Assembly (NCBI GenBank): GCA_027357125.1
Contig: DAHVVW010000002.1
Span: 1-21,355, forward strand
Direction: 5' to 3'
Source: Clostridiales bacterium
Lineage (GTDB): Bacteria; Bacillota; Desulfitobacteriia; Desulfitobacteriales; Desulfitobacteriaceae
DNA length: 21,355 nucleotides
This document shows, in pieces, positions 8,616 through 15,636 of the stretch. The position numbers were made by a program, and so were the translations under genes. How positions within the stretch are numbered: the first letter of the stretch is position 1; each line of letters begins with the position of its first letter. Below the pieces are notes generated by a model. It saw only the letters and a program-made list of their open reading frames with translations, was not told the DNA's origin and searched no databases.

Positions 8616-9726
8616 GATTTTCATCCTCCAGTGGCAGCAGAGTAATCACCGAAAAGCCATTTGTCCCGTCAATGATCACCTTGCCCCCGCTACTCTGGGT
8701 CCGTTCCTCCATACCGACAAGACCCAGACCTTTTTTTAATGTATGAACCCCGATCCCATTATCCCTTACCTCACCTTTTACCAGAGTATTAAGGACGTCA
8801 AGTTTCACAGCAATCGTTGTTGCCTGAGAATATTTCAGGGCATTGGTCAAGGCTTCATAAATGTTATCATAGATTACCTTCCATTGGGTATGGGATATGC
8901 GCTCCAAGTTGCCACTGTGCATCAGAGTGGTCTTAACGGGATGACTGGCAGAAAATTCATCGAGCAGCAGTTTTACCCGGTTGATGCCGAGTTGTTCCAC
9001 GGACGGCTTGATATTTCTTAGTGTCTCCCGAATGCTTTCCATCCCTTTCCGCAAAACGCCAATCACATTCCCGAGAATTGTTAATCCTTGCTCCTTATTA
9101 TTCGTTAAATCGCTGGCTAAGAGAAATTTAGCCGCCTCCAGCTGAATCAGGCTGCCGGAAATCGCGTGGCCCACGCGGTCGTGGATCTCCTGGGCTAATT
9201 TGTTTCTTTCCTCCAATTGAGATGAATATTTTAATTGCCGCTCATATTCTTCGTCCTTATGTAACCTTCCTCTTAACCTATCAATACGGTTCCTCATTTC
9301 ATCGTTTTCTGTTGTGAGCAAATTCAGGCGCTGGGCCATGCTTGAAGCTTGATCATAAATCACATAGCTTAAAAGACTGACGAGCAGATATTCCAGGATG
9401 AGCTCGTGACTAATTATGAGGGGTGGCAGTACCGTCAAGACGGCTGCCAAACGCAAATCTTGACGATAGGTCAGAACAAATTCGTACAGGTTGACCGGAA
9501 TCAGGAGAATGAAGAGAAAATTAAGATATTGGGCACAGACAATTAACAGAAGCAAGGAGGCGGCAAGTAAGATCCTGTGCCATTTCTTTTCTTTAGCGAT
9601 GTAAACGGCTATGTTCAGAGATACATAAAGAAGAAGCAAGAGCACCACCACACTAACTCCGCCCGCGTACCTCAAGGCGCAATACACTAATACCGCCAAC
9701 TTCGTGATAATAAACCAATTCTCCAT
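8605..9726 (-). CDS. Membrane histidine kinase, HisKA_3 (NarL-pair) family
   Basis: The 373-residue sensor kinase is the partner of the adjacent response regulator. Five or six closely packed hydrophobic helices fill residues 5-124 with almost no extracytoplasmic loop, as in intramembrane-sensing kinases such as DesK and LnrJ. A coiled coil follows (about 127-178). The HisKA_3 phosphorylation motif EIHDRVGHAISG has the acceptor at H182. The HATPase domain shows the N-box (EALTNALKYSQ), the G1 box DNGIG, and a GLGLVGMEER G2 region. The lack of a sensory loop suggests it responds to membrane perturbation or to the transporter. It begins 58 bp after topB with a modest AGGG ribosome binding site, and no terminator separates them, so cotranscription with topB is possible. 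Confidence 0.93.
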   Translation of the reverse strand: MENWFIITKLAVLVYCALRYAGGVSVVVLLLLLYVSLNIAVYIAKEKKWHRILLAASLLLLIVCAQYLNFLFILLIPVNLYEFVLTYRQDLRLAAVLTVLPPLIISHELILEYLLVSLLSYVIYDQASSMAQRLNLLTTENDEMRNRIDRLRGRLHKDEEYERQLKYSSQLEERNKLAQEIHDRVGHAISGSLIQLEAAKFLLASDLTNNKEQGLTILGNVIGVLRKGMESIRETLRNIKPSVEQLGINRVKLLLDEFSASHPVKTTLMHSGNLERISHTQWKVIYDNIYEALTNALKYSQATTIAVKLDVLNTLVKGEVRDNGIGVHTLKKGLGLVGMEERTQSSGGKVIIDGTNGFSVITLLPLEDENHGH

Positions 9727-9784
9727 CTCTACCCTATCCTTATTTCCATATCACCTAAAATAACTTCCTTATGCACCCAAAGTA

Positions 9785-11863
9785 TCACTTCTTATCCTTC
9801 TCCTGTTTGGCCATGGCCTCCTTAAGCAGATCGGCCATGCTGTTGCCAATCGACCCTTGGTCACTGTACTGGTCAATTAATCTCTGGTTCGTTTGACTGG
9901 CCCGCTTCGAACTGGTAAACCCTAAGCTTTCCTTTTCCGGCTGGCGGTGTCCGCAATTTCGATCCTGACACACAAACATTTTGCCCCGTTTGCCTTTAAC
10001 CAGAAGCATATACTTGCCGCAGACCGGACACTTCGTCTTGGAAACGTTATCTGCTTTGTAGACCGTATCATCCACAACAACCTTACGTACCAGGGCCTGT
10101 GTATTCTCCCGGATACCGCTTATGAACTTATTTCGGCTGCCTTTACCCCGCGCAATATCAGTCAAACTCTGTTCCCATTGGGCCGTGAGTTCCGGGCTCC
10201 TAAGCTCAGGTGCCACCAAGCCAATGAGCTGGATTCCTTTAGAGGTCGGAACTAACTCCTTGCCAGAGCGTTCAACATAGAAAGCAGAAATGATTTTTTC
10301 AATAATCTCCGCCCGCGTCGCAGGGGTTCCCAACCCGCCGCCCTTAATGCTCTCCCGTAATTCCTCATCTTCAATAAATTTACCCGCACCTTCCATAGCT
10401 GAGAGCAACGTCGCTTCGGTGTAGCGCGCCGGGGGCTTCGTCTTGCCCTTATTCGCTTTGAGCGTTTTAAGCGGCCTCTCTTCCCCTTTGCTCTGATTCG
10501 CAAGCGTTTGCTCGGGCAGATTCTCTTCTTTCTCTTCTTTCCCATCTTCCCGTTCGCTTAGGTGAAAAGCCACCGCCCGCCAACCTTGGTCTATCACTAC
10601 TTTTCCTTTGGCATAGAAACTCTCTCCATTAACATGGGTAACCAACGTAAGCTGGTCATAGCGATAAGGAGGATACAGGACAGCCAGAAAACGGCGGGCA
10701 ATCAGGTCGTAGAGGTTTCTTTCATCGCCTGTAAGCGCTTCAAGTTTAAGGGGCTGTTCCGTAGGAATAATTGCATGGTGATCGGAAACCTTGCTATCGT
10801 CAACAAAGCGTTTGGACGGAGTTAATGGTTTCTGTAAAACCTGCCTCGCTGCAAGCGCGTAAGACCCCACGGCCATACTATTCAGCCTGGCTGCCAGCGT
10901 CGGTACAATATCCGCTGAGATATAACGCGAATCCGTCCGGGGGTAGGTGACAAGTTTGTGCCTTTCATATAAATTTTGCAGGACACTCAACGTTTTCTGG
11001 GCGGAAAAGCTTAACCGGCGGTTAGCATCCCGCTGTAATTCTGTCAAGTCATACGCCAGAGGAGCCGGTTCGCTTTTCCCTTCCCGACGCATGTCAGAGA
11101 TTTTACCGGTATGCCCATTTAACTTGGTTAGTAGTGCTTCAACTCTGGGATAATCGAAAATACGACTGCCATCTTGGCCGCGCCAATCCCCGAAAAAGTC
11201 TCCAAAATCGGCCCGAACCGTCCAGTAGTCCAAAGGTGTAAAGTTTTTGATCTCTTCTTCCCGCCGCACAATCATAGCTAAGGTTGGAGTTTGCACCCGA
11301 CCGGCGGTAAGTTGAGCATTAAATTTACAGGTTAAAGCTCGGGTCACGTTGAGCCCGATTAGCCAATCAGCCTCTGCCCTGCATGACGCCGCCTCATAGA
11401 GATTATTATACTCTGTCCCCGGTTTTAAGTTTGCAAAACCCGCCTTAATCGCAGTATCAGTTTGTGAAGAAATCCAGAGACGCTTAAATGGTTTCTTCCA
11501 GTTAGCGAGCTTCATGATCCAGCGAGCAACCAACTCTCCTTCCCGTCCGGCATCAGTAGCAATGACTAATTCCCCGATATCCTGTCGTTTCATCAACTGA
11601 GAAACGACTTTATACTGCTGGGATGTCTGACGAATCATCTTCAGCTTCATGTTTTCAGGCACCATTGGCAAATCTTCCAACCGCCACTGTTTATATTTCT
11701 GATCATAATCCTCTGGCTCGGCCAACGTCACCAAATGTCCCAGGGCCCAGGTCACAACATACTTTGACCCTTCCATATATCCTTTGTTCTTCAAGTTACA
11801 GTTAAGAACCCGGGCAATTTCCCGGGCTACACTAGGCTTTTCCGCCAATACCAGTGATTTCAT
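9785..11863 (-). CDS. topB: DNA topoisomerase III (type IA)
   Basis: Single-strand-passing topoisomerase that resolves recombination and replication intermediates. The 692-residue protein begins with the TOPRIM domain: KSLVLAEKPS containing E8, and IATDAGREGE at 101-110 with the acidic metal-binding triad. The catalytic region GRVQTPTLAMIVRREEEI is followed by the active-site tyrosine Y307 in VTYPRTDSRY. The 3' part has GLGTPATRAEIIEKI, typical of TopB. One C-terminal zinc-binding motif is present (CPVCGKYM and CQDRNCGHRQ, about 613-645), ending in a charged tail. GGAGAGGAG precedes the ATG. The size and single zinc motif fit Firmicute TopB rather than TopA. It is preceded, 18 bp away, by a small basic-protein gene. 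Confidence 0.97.
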   Translation of the reverse strand: MKSLVLAEKPSVAREIARVLNCNLKNKGYMEGSKYVVTWALGHLVTLAEPEDYDQKYKQWRLEDLPMVPENMKLKMIRQTSQQYKVVSQLMKRQDIGELVIATDAGREGELVARWIMKLANWKKPFKRLWISSQTDTAIKAGFANLKPGTEYNNLYEAASCRAEADWLIGLNVTRALTCKFNAQLTAGRVQTPTLAMIVRREEEIKNFTPLDYWTVRADFGDFFGDWRGQDGSRIFDYPRVEALLTKLNGHTGKISDMRREGKSEPAPLAYDLTELQRDANRRLSFSAQKTLSVLQNLYERHKLVTYPRTDSRYISADIVPTLAARLNSMAVGSYALAARQVLQKPLTPSKRFVDDSKVSDHHAIIPTEQPLKLEALTGDERNLYDLIARRFLAVLYPPYRYDQLTLVTHVNGESFYAKGKVVIDQGWRAVAFHLSEREDGKEEKEENLPEQTLANQSKGEERPLKTLKANKGKTKPPARYTEATLLSAMEGAGKFIEDEELRESIKGGGLGTPATRAEIIEKIISAFYVERSGKELVPTSKGIQLIGLVAPELRSPELTAQWEQSLTDIARGKGSRNKFISGIRENTQALVRKVVVDDTVYKADNVSKTKCPVCGKYMLLVKGKRGKMFVCQDRNCGHRQPEKESLGFTSSKRASQTNQRLIDQYSDQGSIGNSMADLLKEAMAKQEKDKK

Positions 11864-11881
11864 GAAAACTCCTCTCCACTT

Positions 11882-12037
11882 CTACTTGTCGAATAGGCCA
11901 CCCTTTTTATGTTTCTTTTTTTCCTGTTGGCGACTGCCCAAACTGTTCTGACCGCGCTGCCACCCCTTTTGACTAGCACTTTTTTGCTTTTTCTCTTCAA
12001 TAATTTTAAGCATAGCTTCCCGCGTCTTTTCGTCCAT
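11882..12037 (-). CDS. Small basic protein upstream of topB, 51 residues, unknown function
   Basis: I read this short frame directly: ATG at 12037, TAG at 11882-11884. The product starts MDEKTREAMLKIIEEKKQK and ends KKHKKGGLFDK. It has a short amphipathic helix (residues 1-22), then a Gln/Lys-rich basic tail with a GGLFDK end. AAGGTG lies 5 nt before the ATG, and an extended -10 promoter sits about 50 nt further upstream. It is 18 bp from topB and probably cotranscribed. Highly basic short tails of this kind occur in nucleic-acid-associated proteins, but I do not recognise a family and assign no function. A longer overlapping frame (11860-12081) has an unlikely composition and poor context, and was not preferred. 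Confidence 0.68.
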   Translation of the reverse strand: MDEKTREAMLKIIEEKKQKSASQKGWQRGQNSLGSRQQEKKKHKKGGLFDK

Positions 12038-12088
12038 ATTACACCTTTTCTATTAACAGATTTTGTTATTTGAAACTTCATTCTTATT

Positions 12089-12097
12089 ATTATAACA
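12089..12097 (-). promoter_or_regulatory. Extended -10 promoter for the small-protein/topB transcript
   Basis: On the minus strand the sequence reads TGTTATAAT, a TG-N-TATAAT extended -10 element. The predicted start site is near 12081, giving a leader of about 45 nt before the ATG at 12037. I see no good -35 hexamer, which extended -10 promoters can do without. Confidence 0.5.
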
Positions 12098-12125
12098 TAC
12101 TAGCGCGAGCATCGTACGCTGGTAT
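12097..12125. repeat. Inverted repeat in the divergent topB / ABC-F promoter region
   Basis: ATACTAGCG (12097-12105) and CGCTGGTAT (12117-12125) are 9-bp inverted arms with one mismatch around an 11-bp spacer. The left arm touches the extended -10 of the minus-strand promoter. The right arm lies about 34 bp before the ABC-F start codon. It could be an operator read from both sides, or a leader hairpin of the ABC-F mRNA. I see no clear sigma-A promoter for the ABC-F gene, only a TTGAAA (12070-12075) and AT-rich hexamers at poor spacing. Confidence 0.45.
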
Positions 12126-12158
12126 ATGGTGAACGAAAAATAATGAAGGAGTTAGAGA

Positions 12159-13715
12159 ATGAGCATCTTAAATGTTGAAAATGTTACTCACGGTTTTGGT
12201 GGTCGGCAAATCCTTGAAGATACTTCCTTTCGCTTACTCAAAGGTGAACACGTTGGCTTAATCGGTGCCAATGGGGAAGGAAAGTCTACTTTTTTAGATA
12301 TTATCACGGGTAAGCTTAGTCCTGACCGGGGTAAGGTAGAATGGTCCAACCGCGTCAGTGTCGGGTACCTGGATCAGCATAGCGTCTTAACTAAAGGAAA
12401 AACCATTCGTGATGTTTTAAGAGAAGCTTTCCAAAGAATGTTCGAACTTGAGGCTGAAATGCTTGAACTTTATAACCTTATGGCCGAGGCCTCGGAAGAA
12501 CAGCTGAATAAGATGATGGAAGATGTAGGAGAGATCCAAACCATTCTTGAGCATAATGGTTTTTATACAATTGATGCGAACATCGAAGAAGTTGCCAACG
12601 GCCTGGGCTTAGGTGCAATTGGCTTAGACAAAGATGTCACAGCTTTAAGTGGGGGTCAACGAACCAAAGTACTTCTTACTAAACTTTTGCTGCAAAAACC
12701 TACGATTTTAATTCTTGACGAGCCTACCAACTATTTGGATAAAGAACACATTACATGGCTTAGTAGTTACCTTAAGAACTATGAGAATGCTTTTATCCTT
12801 GTTTCGCACGATATCCCCTTCTTAAATGATGTTGTCAACGTCATCTATCATGTTGAGAATACCATTTTAACCCGGTACACGGGAAACTATGAGCAGTTTA
12901 TGCAGCTTCATTCCGTTAGAAAAGAGCAAGAACTAAAGGCCTACGAAAAGCAACAAAAAGAAGTCGACCGCTTGGAAGATTTCATTGCCCGCAATAAAGC
13001 GAGAATATCTACAACAGGCCGAGCAAAGAGCCGTCAAAAGCAGCTTGACAAAATGGATATCATCGAAAAACCCAAAGAGAAAATTAAACCGCAATTTAAG
13101 TTTAAAGAGGCACGCAGTCCAGGCCGCATAATCTTCGAAGCAGTAAATCTCGTTTTAGGCTATAACGAACCCTTAACCCATTCGCTTAGCTTAAAACTGG
13201 AGCGCGGACAAAAAGTGGCCATACGGGGTGTAAACGGCGTCGGGAAAACCACGCTGCTTAAAACTTTGTTAGGAAGCATCTCCCCTATTCAAGGAGACGT
13301 CATCCTAGGCGATTATCTCTATCCCGGTTATTTCGAGCAAGAATCCAGCCGAAATAATACCAACACTCCGTTAGAAGAAATCTGGAGCGAGTACCCCGGA
13401 CTTACGAATTACGAAGTAAGACAAGCTCTGGCGAAATGCGGCTTAACCAATGAGCACATCTCCAATAAAATGATGGTCTTAAGTGGTGGGGAAGGCGCTA
13501 AAGTCCGACTTTGTAAGCTCATGCTCAAAGAAATCAATTGGCTCGTACTCGATGAGCCGACAAACCATCTTGATGTTGACGCCAAAGAAGAACTAAAAAG
13601 GGCGATCAAAGAGTTCAAAGGTACAGTACTCCTCGTTTCGCACGAGCCCGAGTTCTATGAGGATTGGGTTACCGATGTGTGGAATCTCGAACAGTGGACC
13701 ACTAAAATTGTATAG
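12159..13715 (+). CDS. ABC-F family ATPase (ribosome-associated, no membrane domain)
   Basis: The 518-residue protein has two ABC cassettes joined by a charged linker and no transmembrane segment. ABC-F proteins bind the ribosomal E site and either modulate translation or protect from ribosome-targeting antibiotics. Cassette 1 has Walker A GANGEGKS (36-43), signature LSGGQ (163-167) and Walker B with E188. The Lys/Glu/Arg-rich linker (about 245-312) is the P-site tRNA-interaction region. Cassette 2 has Walker A GVNGVGKTT (357-365), signature LSGGE (441-445) and E466. Both catalytic glutamates are intact. AAGGAG precedes the ATG by 7 nt. It appears to be a single-gene unit. Whether it is a housekeeping translation factor or a resistance factor cannot be decided from sequence alone. 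Confidence 0.94.
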   Translation: MSILNVENVTHGFGGRQILEDTSFRLLKGEHVGLIGANGEGKSTFLDIITGKLSPDRGKVEWSNRVSVGYLDQHSVLTKGKTIRDVLREAFQRMFELEAEMLELYNLMAEASEEQLNKMMEDVGEIQTILEHNGFYTIDANIEEVANGLGLGAIGLDKDVTALSGGQRTKVLLTKLLLQKPTILILDEPTNYLDKEHITWLSSYLKNYENAFILVSHDIPFLNDVVNVIYHVENTILTRYTGNYEQFMQLHSVRKEQELKAYEKQQKEVDRLEDFIARNKARISTTGRAKSRQKQLDKMDIIEKPKEKIKPQFKFKEARSPGRIIFEAVNLVLGYNEPLTHSLSLKLERGQKVAIRGVNGVGKTTLLKTLLGSISPIQGDVILGDYLYPGYFEQESSRNNTNTPLEEIWSEYPGLTNYEVRQALAKCGLTNEHISNKMMVLSGGEGAKVRLCKLMLKEINWLVLDEPTNHLDVDAKEELKRAIKEFKGTVLLVSHEPEFYEDWVTDVWNLEQWTTKIV

Positions 13716-13725
13716 TATTATCGGC

Positions 13726-13751
13726 CCTGTGCTTCTTTCCTGTGCTTCTTT
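13726..13751 (+). repeat. Tandem 13-bp direct repeat after the ABC-F gene
   Basis: CCTGTGCTTCTTT occurs twice in immediate succession (13726-13738 and 13739-13751), starting 10 bp after the ABC-F stop codon. It looks like a simple slippage duplication. No terminator hairpin is seen between the ABC-F gene and the EBP gene (gap 13716-13857), so read-through between them is possible. Confidence 0.7.
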
Positions 13752-13857
13752 TTGATGAAATATTTCCCTTACAGCAGGAATTGCTATGGTTATGACGAAA
13801 CCTAAATACAGGTATTATGTGAACATCCTGCGCGTTTGAATTTAGGGGGCGATCATA

Positions 13858-15321
13858 ATGGATAGTCTACGTCTTGTCCTCTATCAGTTGGGTGAAACTG
13901 TGGGTCTCACCCTACAATGCGCTGATTTCCCTGAGTTGGTAAAAACTCTTTCTTCCTTAGGATTTGGCAATGTCCGCATCGACTGGAAAAATGAATGGCC
14001 TGTATTCCGCATTTCTGATCACAGTTGGCCAAGACTTTCTGCCGGGATGGCCTCATGTTTTTTTCAGGCTGGTTTTTTGGCCGGATGCTTGCAGAATCTT
14101 TGGCAGAAAAAGATCGAGGTTCGGGAAACTAAATGCCTGAGCCTTGGTGATACCTGTTGTGAATTTACGGTTTTGCCTTTTTCCCACCGGCAACCCTCCG
14201 CACCAGTGGATCAGCCCAATGCCGAAGAGATAAACAAATTATTGATCCATTCATTTTTAGACTTACAAAGACAATGGCTGCAACCCCGGGGCTCTTTACG
14301 TGCAAGCGGCGACAATTTACCGAAAAAAACCGAAAGAACTCTGCCCGCTCCGGTATTTACGCTTGACGACCTGAAAGGAATATCCGAAAGTATCAGTTAT
14401 TTGAAGAAAATAGCTGCCAGAGCCGCCCGTTCGGATTTTACCGTACTTGTTCAAGGCGAGTCCGGCACAGGTAAAGAATTGTTAGCTCATGCCATCCATC
14501 ATATGAGCCGGCGGGCGGAAAACCCGTTGATCAGTTTAAACTGTGCCGCTGTCCCGGACAATCTTTGGGAAGCAGAGTTTTTCGGGTATGAAGAAGGTTC
14601 TTTCACGGGGGCGAAAAAGGGCGGAAATCCCGGTAAAATTGAACTTGCCCATCAAGGTACCCTTTTTTTAGATGAAATAGGTGACATGCCCTTGGCCATG
14701 CAGGCCAAGTTACTACGGGTCTTGCAATATGGCGAAGTGCAGAAACTGGGCTGCACCCGCCGGCTGCAAGTGGATGTGCGTTTGATCGCCGCTTCCAATA
14801 GGAATTTAACCAGGCTGGTGGAGGAGGGAGGGTTCCGGGAAGATCTTTACTATCGCTTAAATGTCATTCGCTTGGAAGTTCCGCCTCTGCGCGAGCGCCC
14901 GGAGGATATTCCGGTTCTCGTTCAGCACATTCTGGCCAAGTTAAACCGGAAATATCCGGAATGCAGTAAGGAAATCACCTCCGCCGCGATTGAACGCCTG
15001 CAAAAATATGTTTGGCCCGGTAATGTGCGGGAACTGGAAAACATTATGGAAAGAGCCTTTTCCCTGCTTGATTGCGGGATGATTGACTTAAGTGATCTGC
15101 TTGCTTTCCTGCCTTCCAATTTATCTCCGCCGAACGGGCGCAGTACCGGCTCCCTCAAAACCAGCTTGGCCGAGATTGAGCGGGAACTCATCTTGGAAGC
15201 TATTGAAACAGCGGCAGGCAACCGGAGTAAAGCGGCCAGAATTTTAGGTCTCTCTCGTTCCACTTTTCATCTTAAGTTGAAGCAGCATAACATTGTTCTG
15301 ACGGAGGACTGGCCCTCATGA
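13858..15321 (+). CDS. Sigma-54 enhancer-binding transcription activator with V4R-like sensor domain
   Basis: The 487-residue activator remodels sigma-54 RNA polymerase by ATP hydrolysis. The N-terminal part (about 1-108) resembles the 4-vinyl-reductase (V4R) ligand-binding fold of XylR-type regulators, ending in EVRETKCLSLGDTCCEF. It carries cysteines C67, C77, C93, C100 and C101. After a linker comes the AAA+ domain: Walker A GESGTGKE (200-207), sigma-54 contact loop GSFTGA (247-252, Ala replaced by Ser in the usual GAFTGA), Walker B GTLFLDE (267-273) and an arginine-finger region FREDLYYRLNV (326-336). A Fis-type helix-turn-helix closes the protein (about 441-477). There is no receiver or PAS domain. 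An AGGGGG site precedes the ATG. A terminator and a sigma-54 promoter follow directly, before the Hdr operon, which is therefore its likely target. Confidence 0.95.
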   Translation: MDSLRLVLYQLGETVGLTLQCADFPELVKTLSSLGFGNVRIDWKNEWPVFRISDHSWPRLSAGMASCFFQAGFLAGCLQNLWQKKIEVRETKCLSLGDTCCEFTVLPFSHRQPSAPVDQPNAEEINKLLIHSFLDLQRQWLQPRGSLRASGDNLPKKTERTLPAPVFTLDDLKGISESISYLKKIAARAARSDFTVLVQGESGTGKELLAHAIHHMSRRAENPLISLNCAAVPDNLWEAEFFGYEEGSFTGAKKGGNPGKIELAHQGTLFLDEIGDMPLAMQAKLLRVLQYGEVQKLGCTRRLQVDVRLIAASNRNLTRLVEEGGFREDLYYRLNVIRLEVPPLRERPEDIPVLVQHILAKLNRKYPECSKEITSAAIERLQKYVWPGNVRELENIMERAFSLLDCGMIDLSDLLAFLPSNLSPPNGRSTGSLKTSLAEIERELILEAIETAAGNRSKAARILGLSRSTFHLKLKQHNIVLTEDWPS

Positions 15322-15334
15322 AGCAGGGCTACTG

Positions 15335-15354
15335 ATTTTGCCTTTGAGCAAAAT
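15335..15354. repeat. Perfect inverted repeat ATTTTGC-N6-GCAAAAT
   Basis: Two perfect 7-bp arms (15335-15341 and 15348-15354) surround a 6-bp spacer, 13 bp after the activator stop codon. No T-run follows, so it is a poor terminator. It could be a binding site upstream of the Hdr promoter (about 260 bp from the predicted start) or a 3'-end hairpin. Confidence 0.4.
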
Positions 15355-15356
15355 AG

Positions 15357-15387
15357 GACATCTTCCCAAATCCGGGAGACATCCCCC
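15357..15387 (+). repeat. Spaced direct repeats GACATCYYCCC upstream of the Hdr promoter
   Basis: GACATCTTCCC (15357-15367) and GACATCCCCC (15378-15387) are near-identical and start 21 bp apart, two helical turns. This phasing suits a protein that binds in tandem. The function is inferred only from spacing and position. Confidence 0.3.
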
Positions 15388-15427
15388 TATATTTTAGAAG
15401 TTCAGAATAGTATGAATTTTAGCACAC

Positions 15428-15445
15428 TGTCCAATAAATCGGACA
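15428..15445. promoter_or_regulatory. Candidate upstream activator site TGTCC-N8-GGACA
   Basis: A perfect 5+5 dyad lies about 170 bp upstream of the predicted start of the sigma-54 promoter, the normal distance for an enhancer-binding protein. The GGACA half-site also occurs at 15356-15360. A Fis-type helix-turn-helix would bind such a dyad. Alternatively it is chance, because the arms are short and it abuts a terminator stem. Confidence 0.38.
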
Positions 15446-15448
15446 CCT

Positions 15449-15477
15449 AAGTCTTCTTGAAAGGGAAGACTTTTTTT
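15449..15477 (+). terminator. Intrinsic terminator between the sigma-54 activator gene and the Hdr operon
   Basis: AAGTCTTC (15449-15456) pairs perfectly with GAAGACTT (15465-15472) around an 8-nt loop. The T-run starts within the 3' arm and continues to 15477. It lies 128 bp after the activator stop codon and insulates the Hdr operon from upstream transcription, consistent with that operon having its own promoter. Confidence 0.82.
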
Positions 15478-15580
15478 ATCCCGGCAGAAAGTATTATTGC
15501 GTGGATCATGGCCTGGGCAGCGGAGTGAAGCAGCGAAAGGTAGGCAGAGGAAAATGGGGGAATTTTCGCAAAACGGCCTA

Positions 15581-15597
15581 TGGTACGGATTTTGCAT
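15581..15597 (+). promoter_or_regulatory. Sigma-54 (-24/-12) promoter of the Hdr operon
   Basis: TGGTACGGATTTTGCAT matches the RpoN consensus TGGCAC-N5-TTGCW with one substitution in the -24 element. The invariant GG (15582-15583) and GC (15594-15595) are exactly 10 bp apart. The predicted start is near 15607, giving a leader of about 30 nt to the hdrC ATG. It lies between the terminator and hdrC, immediately downstream of a sigma-54 activator gene, so the pairing is strong by position as well as by sequence. Confidence 0.85.
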
Positions 15598-15621
15598 AAG
15601 TTGGCATTAGATCGAATTAAG

Positions 15622-15630
15622 AAAGGAGGG
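15622..15630 (+). promoter_or_regulatory. Ribosome binding site fixing the hdrC start
   Basis: AAAGGAGGG is a near-perfect anti-16S match. Its GGAGG core is 7 nt before ATG 15637, but the site directly abuts ATG 15631. An in-frame ATG at 15580 would lie inside the promoter, upstream of the predicted transcript start. Confidence 0.8.
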
Positions 15631-15636
15631 ATGCCA

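Noticed and set aside
11860..12081. Longer minus-strand frame (73 codons) over the topB upstream region
   Set aside because: It overlaps the better-supported 51-residue frame in another reading phase and its composition is an unlikely Arg/Lys/Val mix. It also begins at the predicted transcript start, leaving no room for a ribosome binding site.
15580..15636. Upstream ATG extending hdrC by 19 codons
   Set aside because: This stretch coincides with the sigma-54 promoter and lies mostly before the predicted transcript start. The strong AAAGGAGGG site points to ATG 15637.
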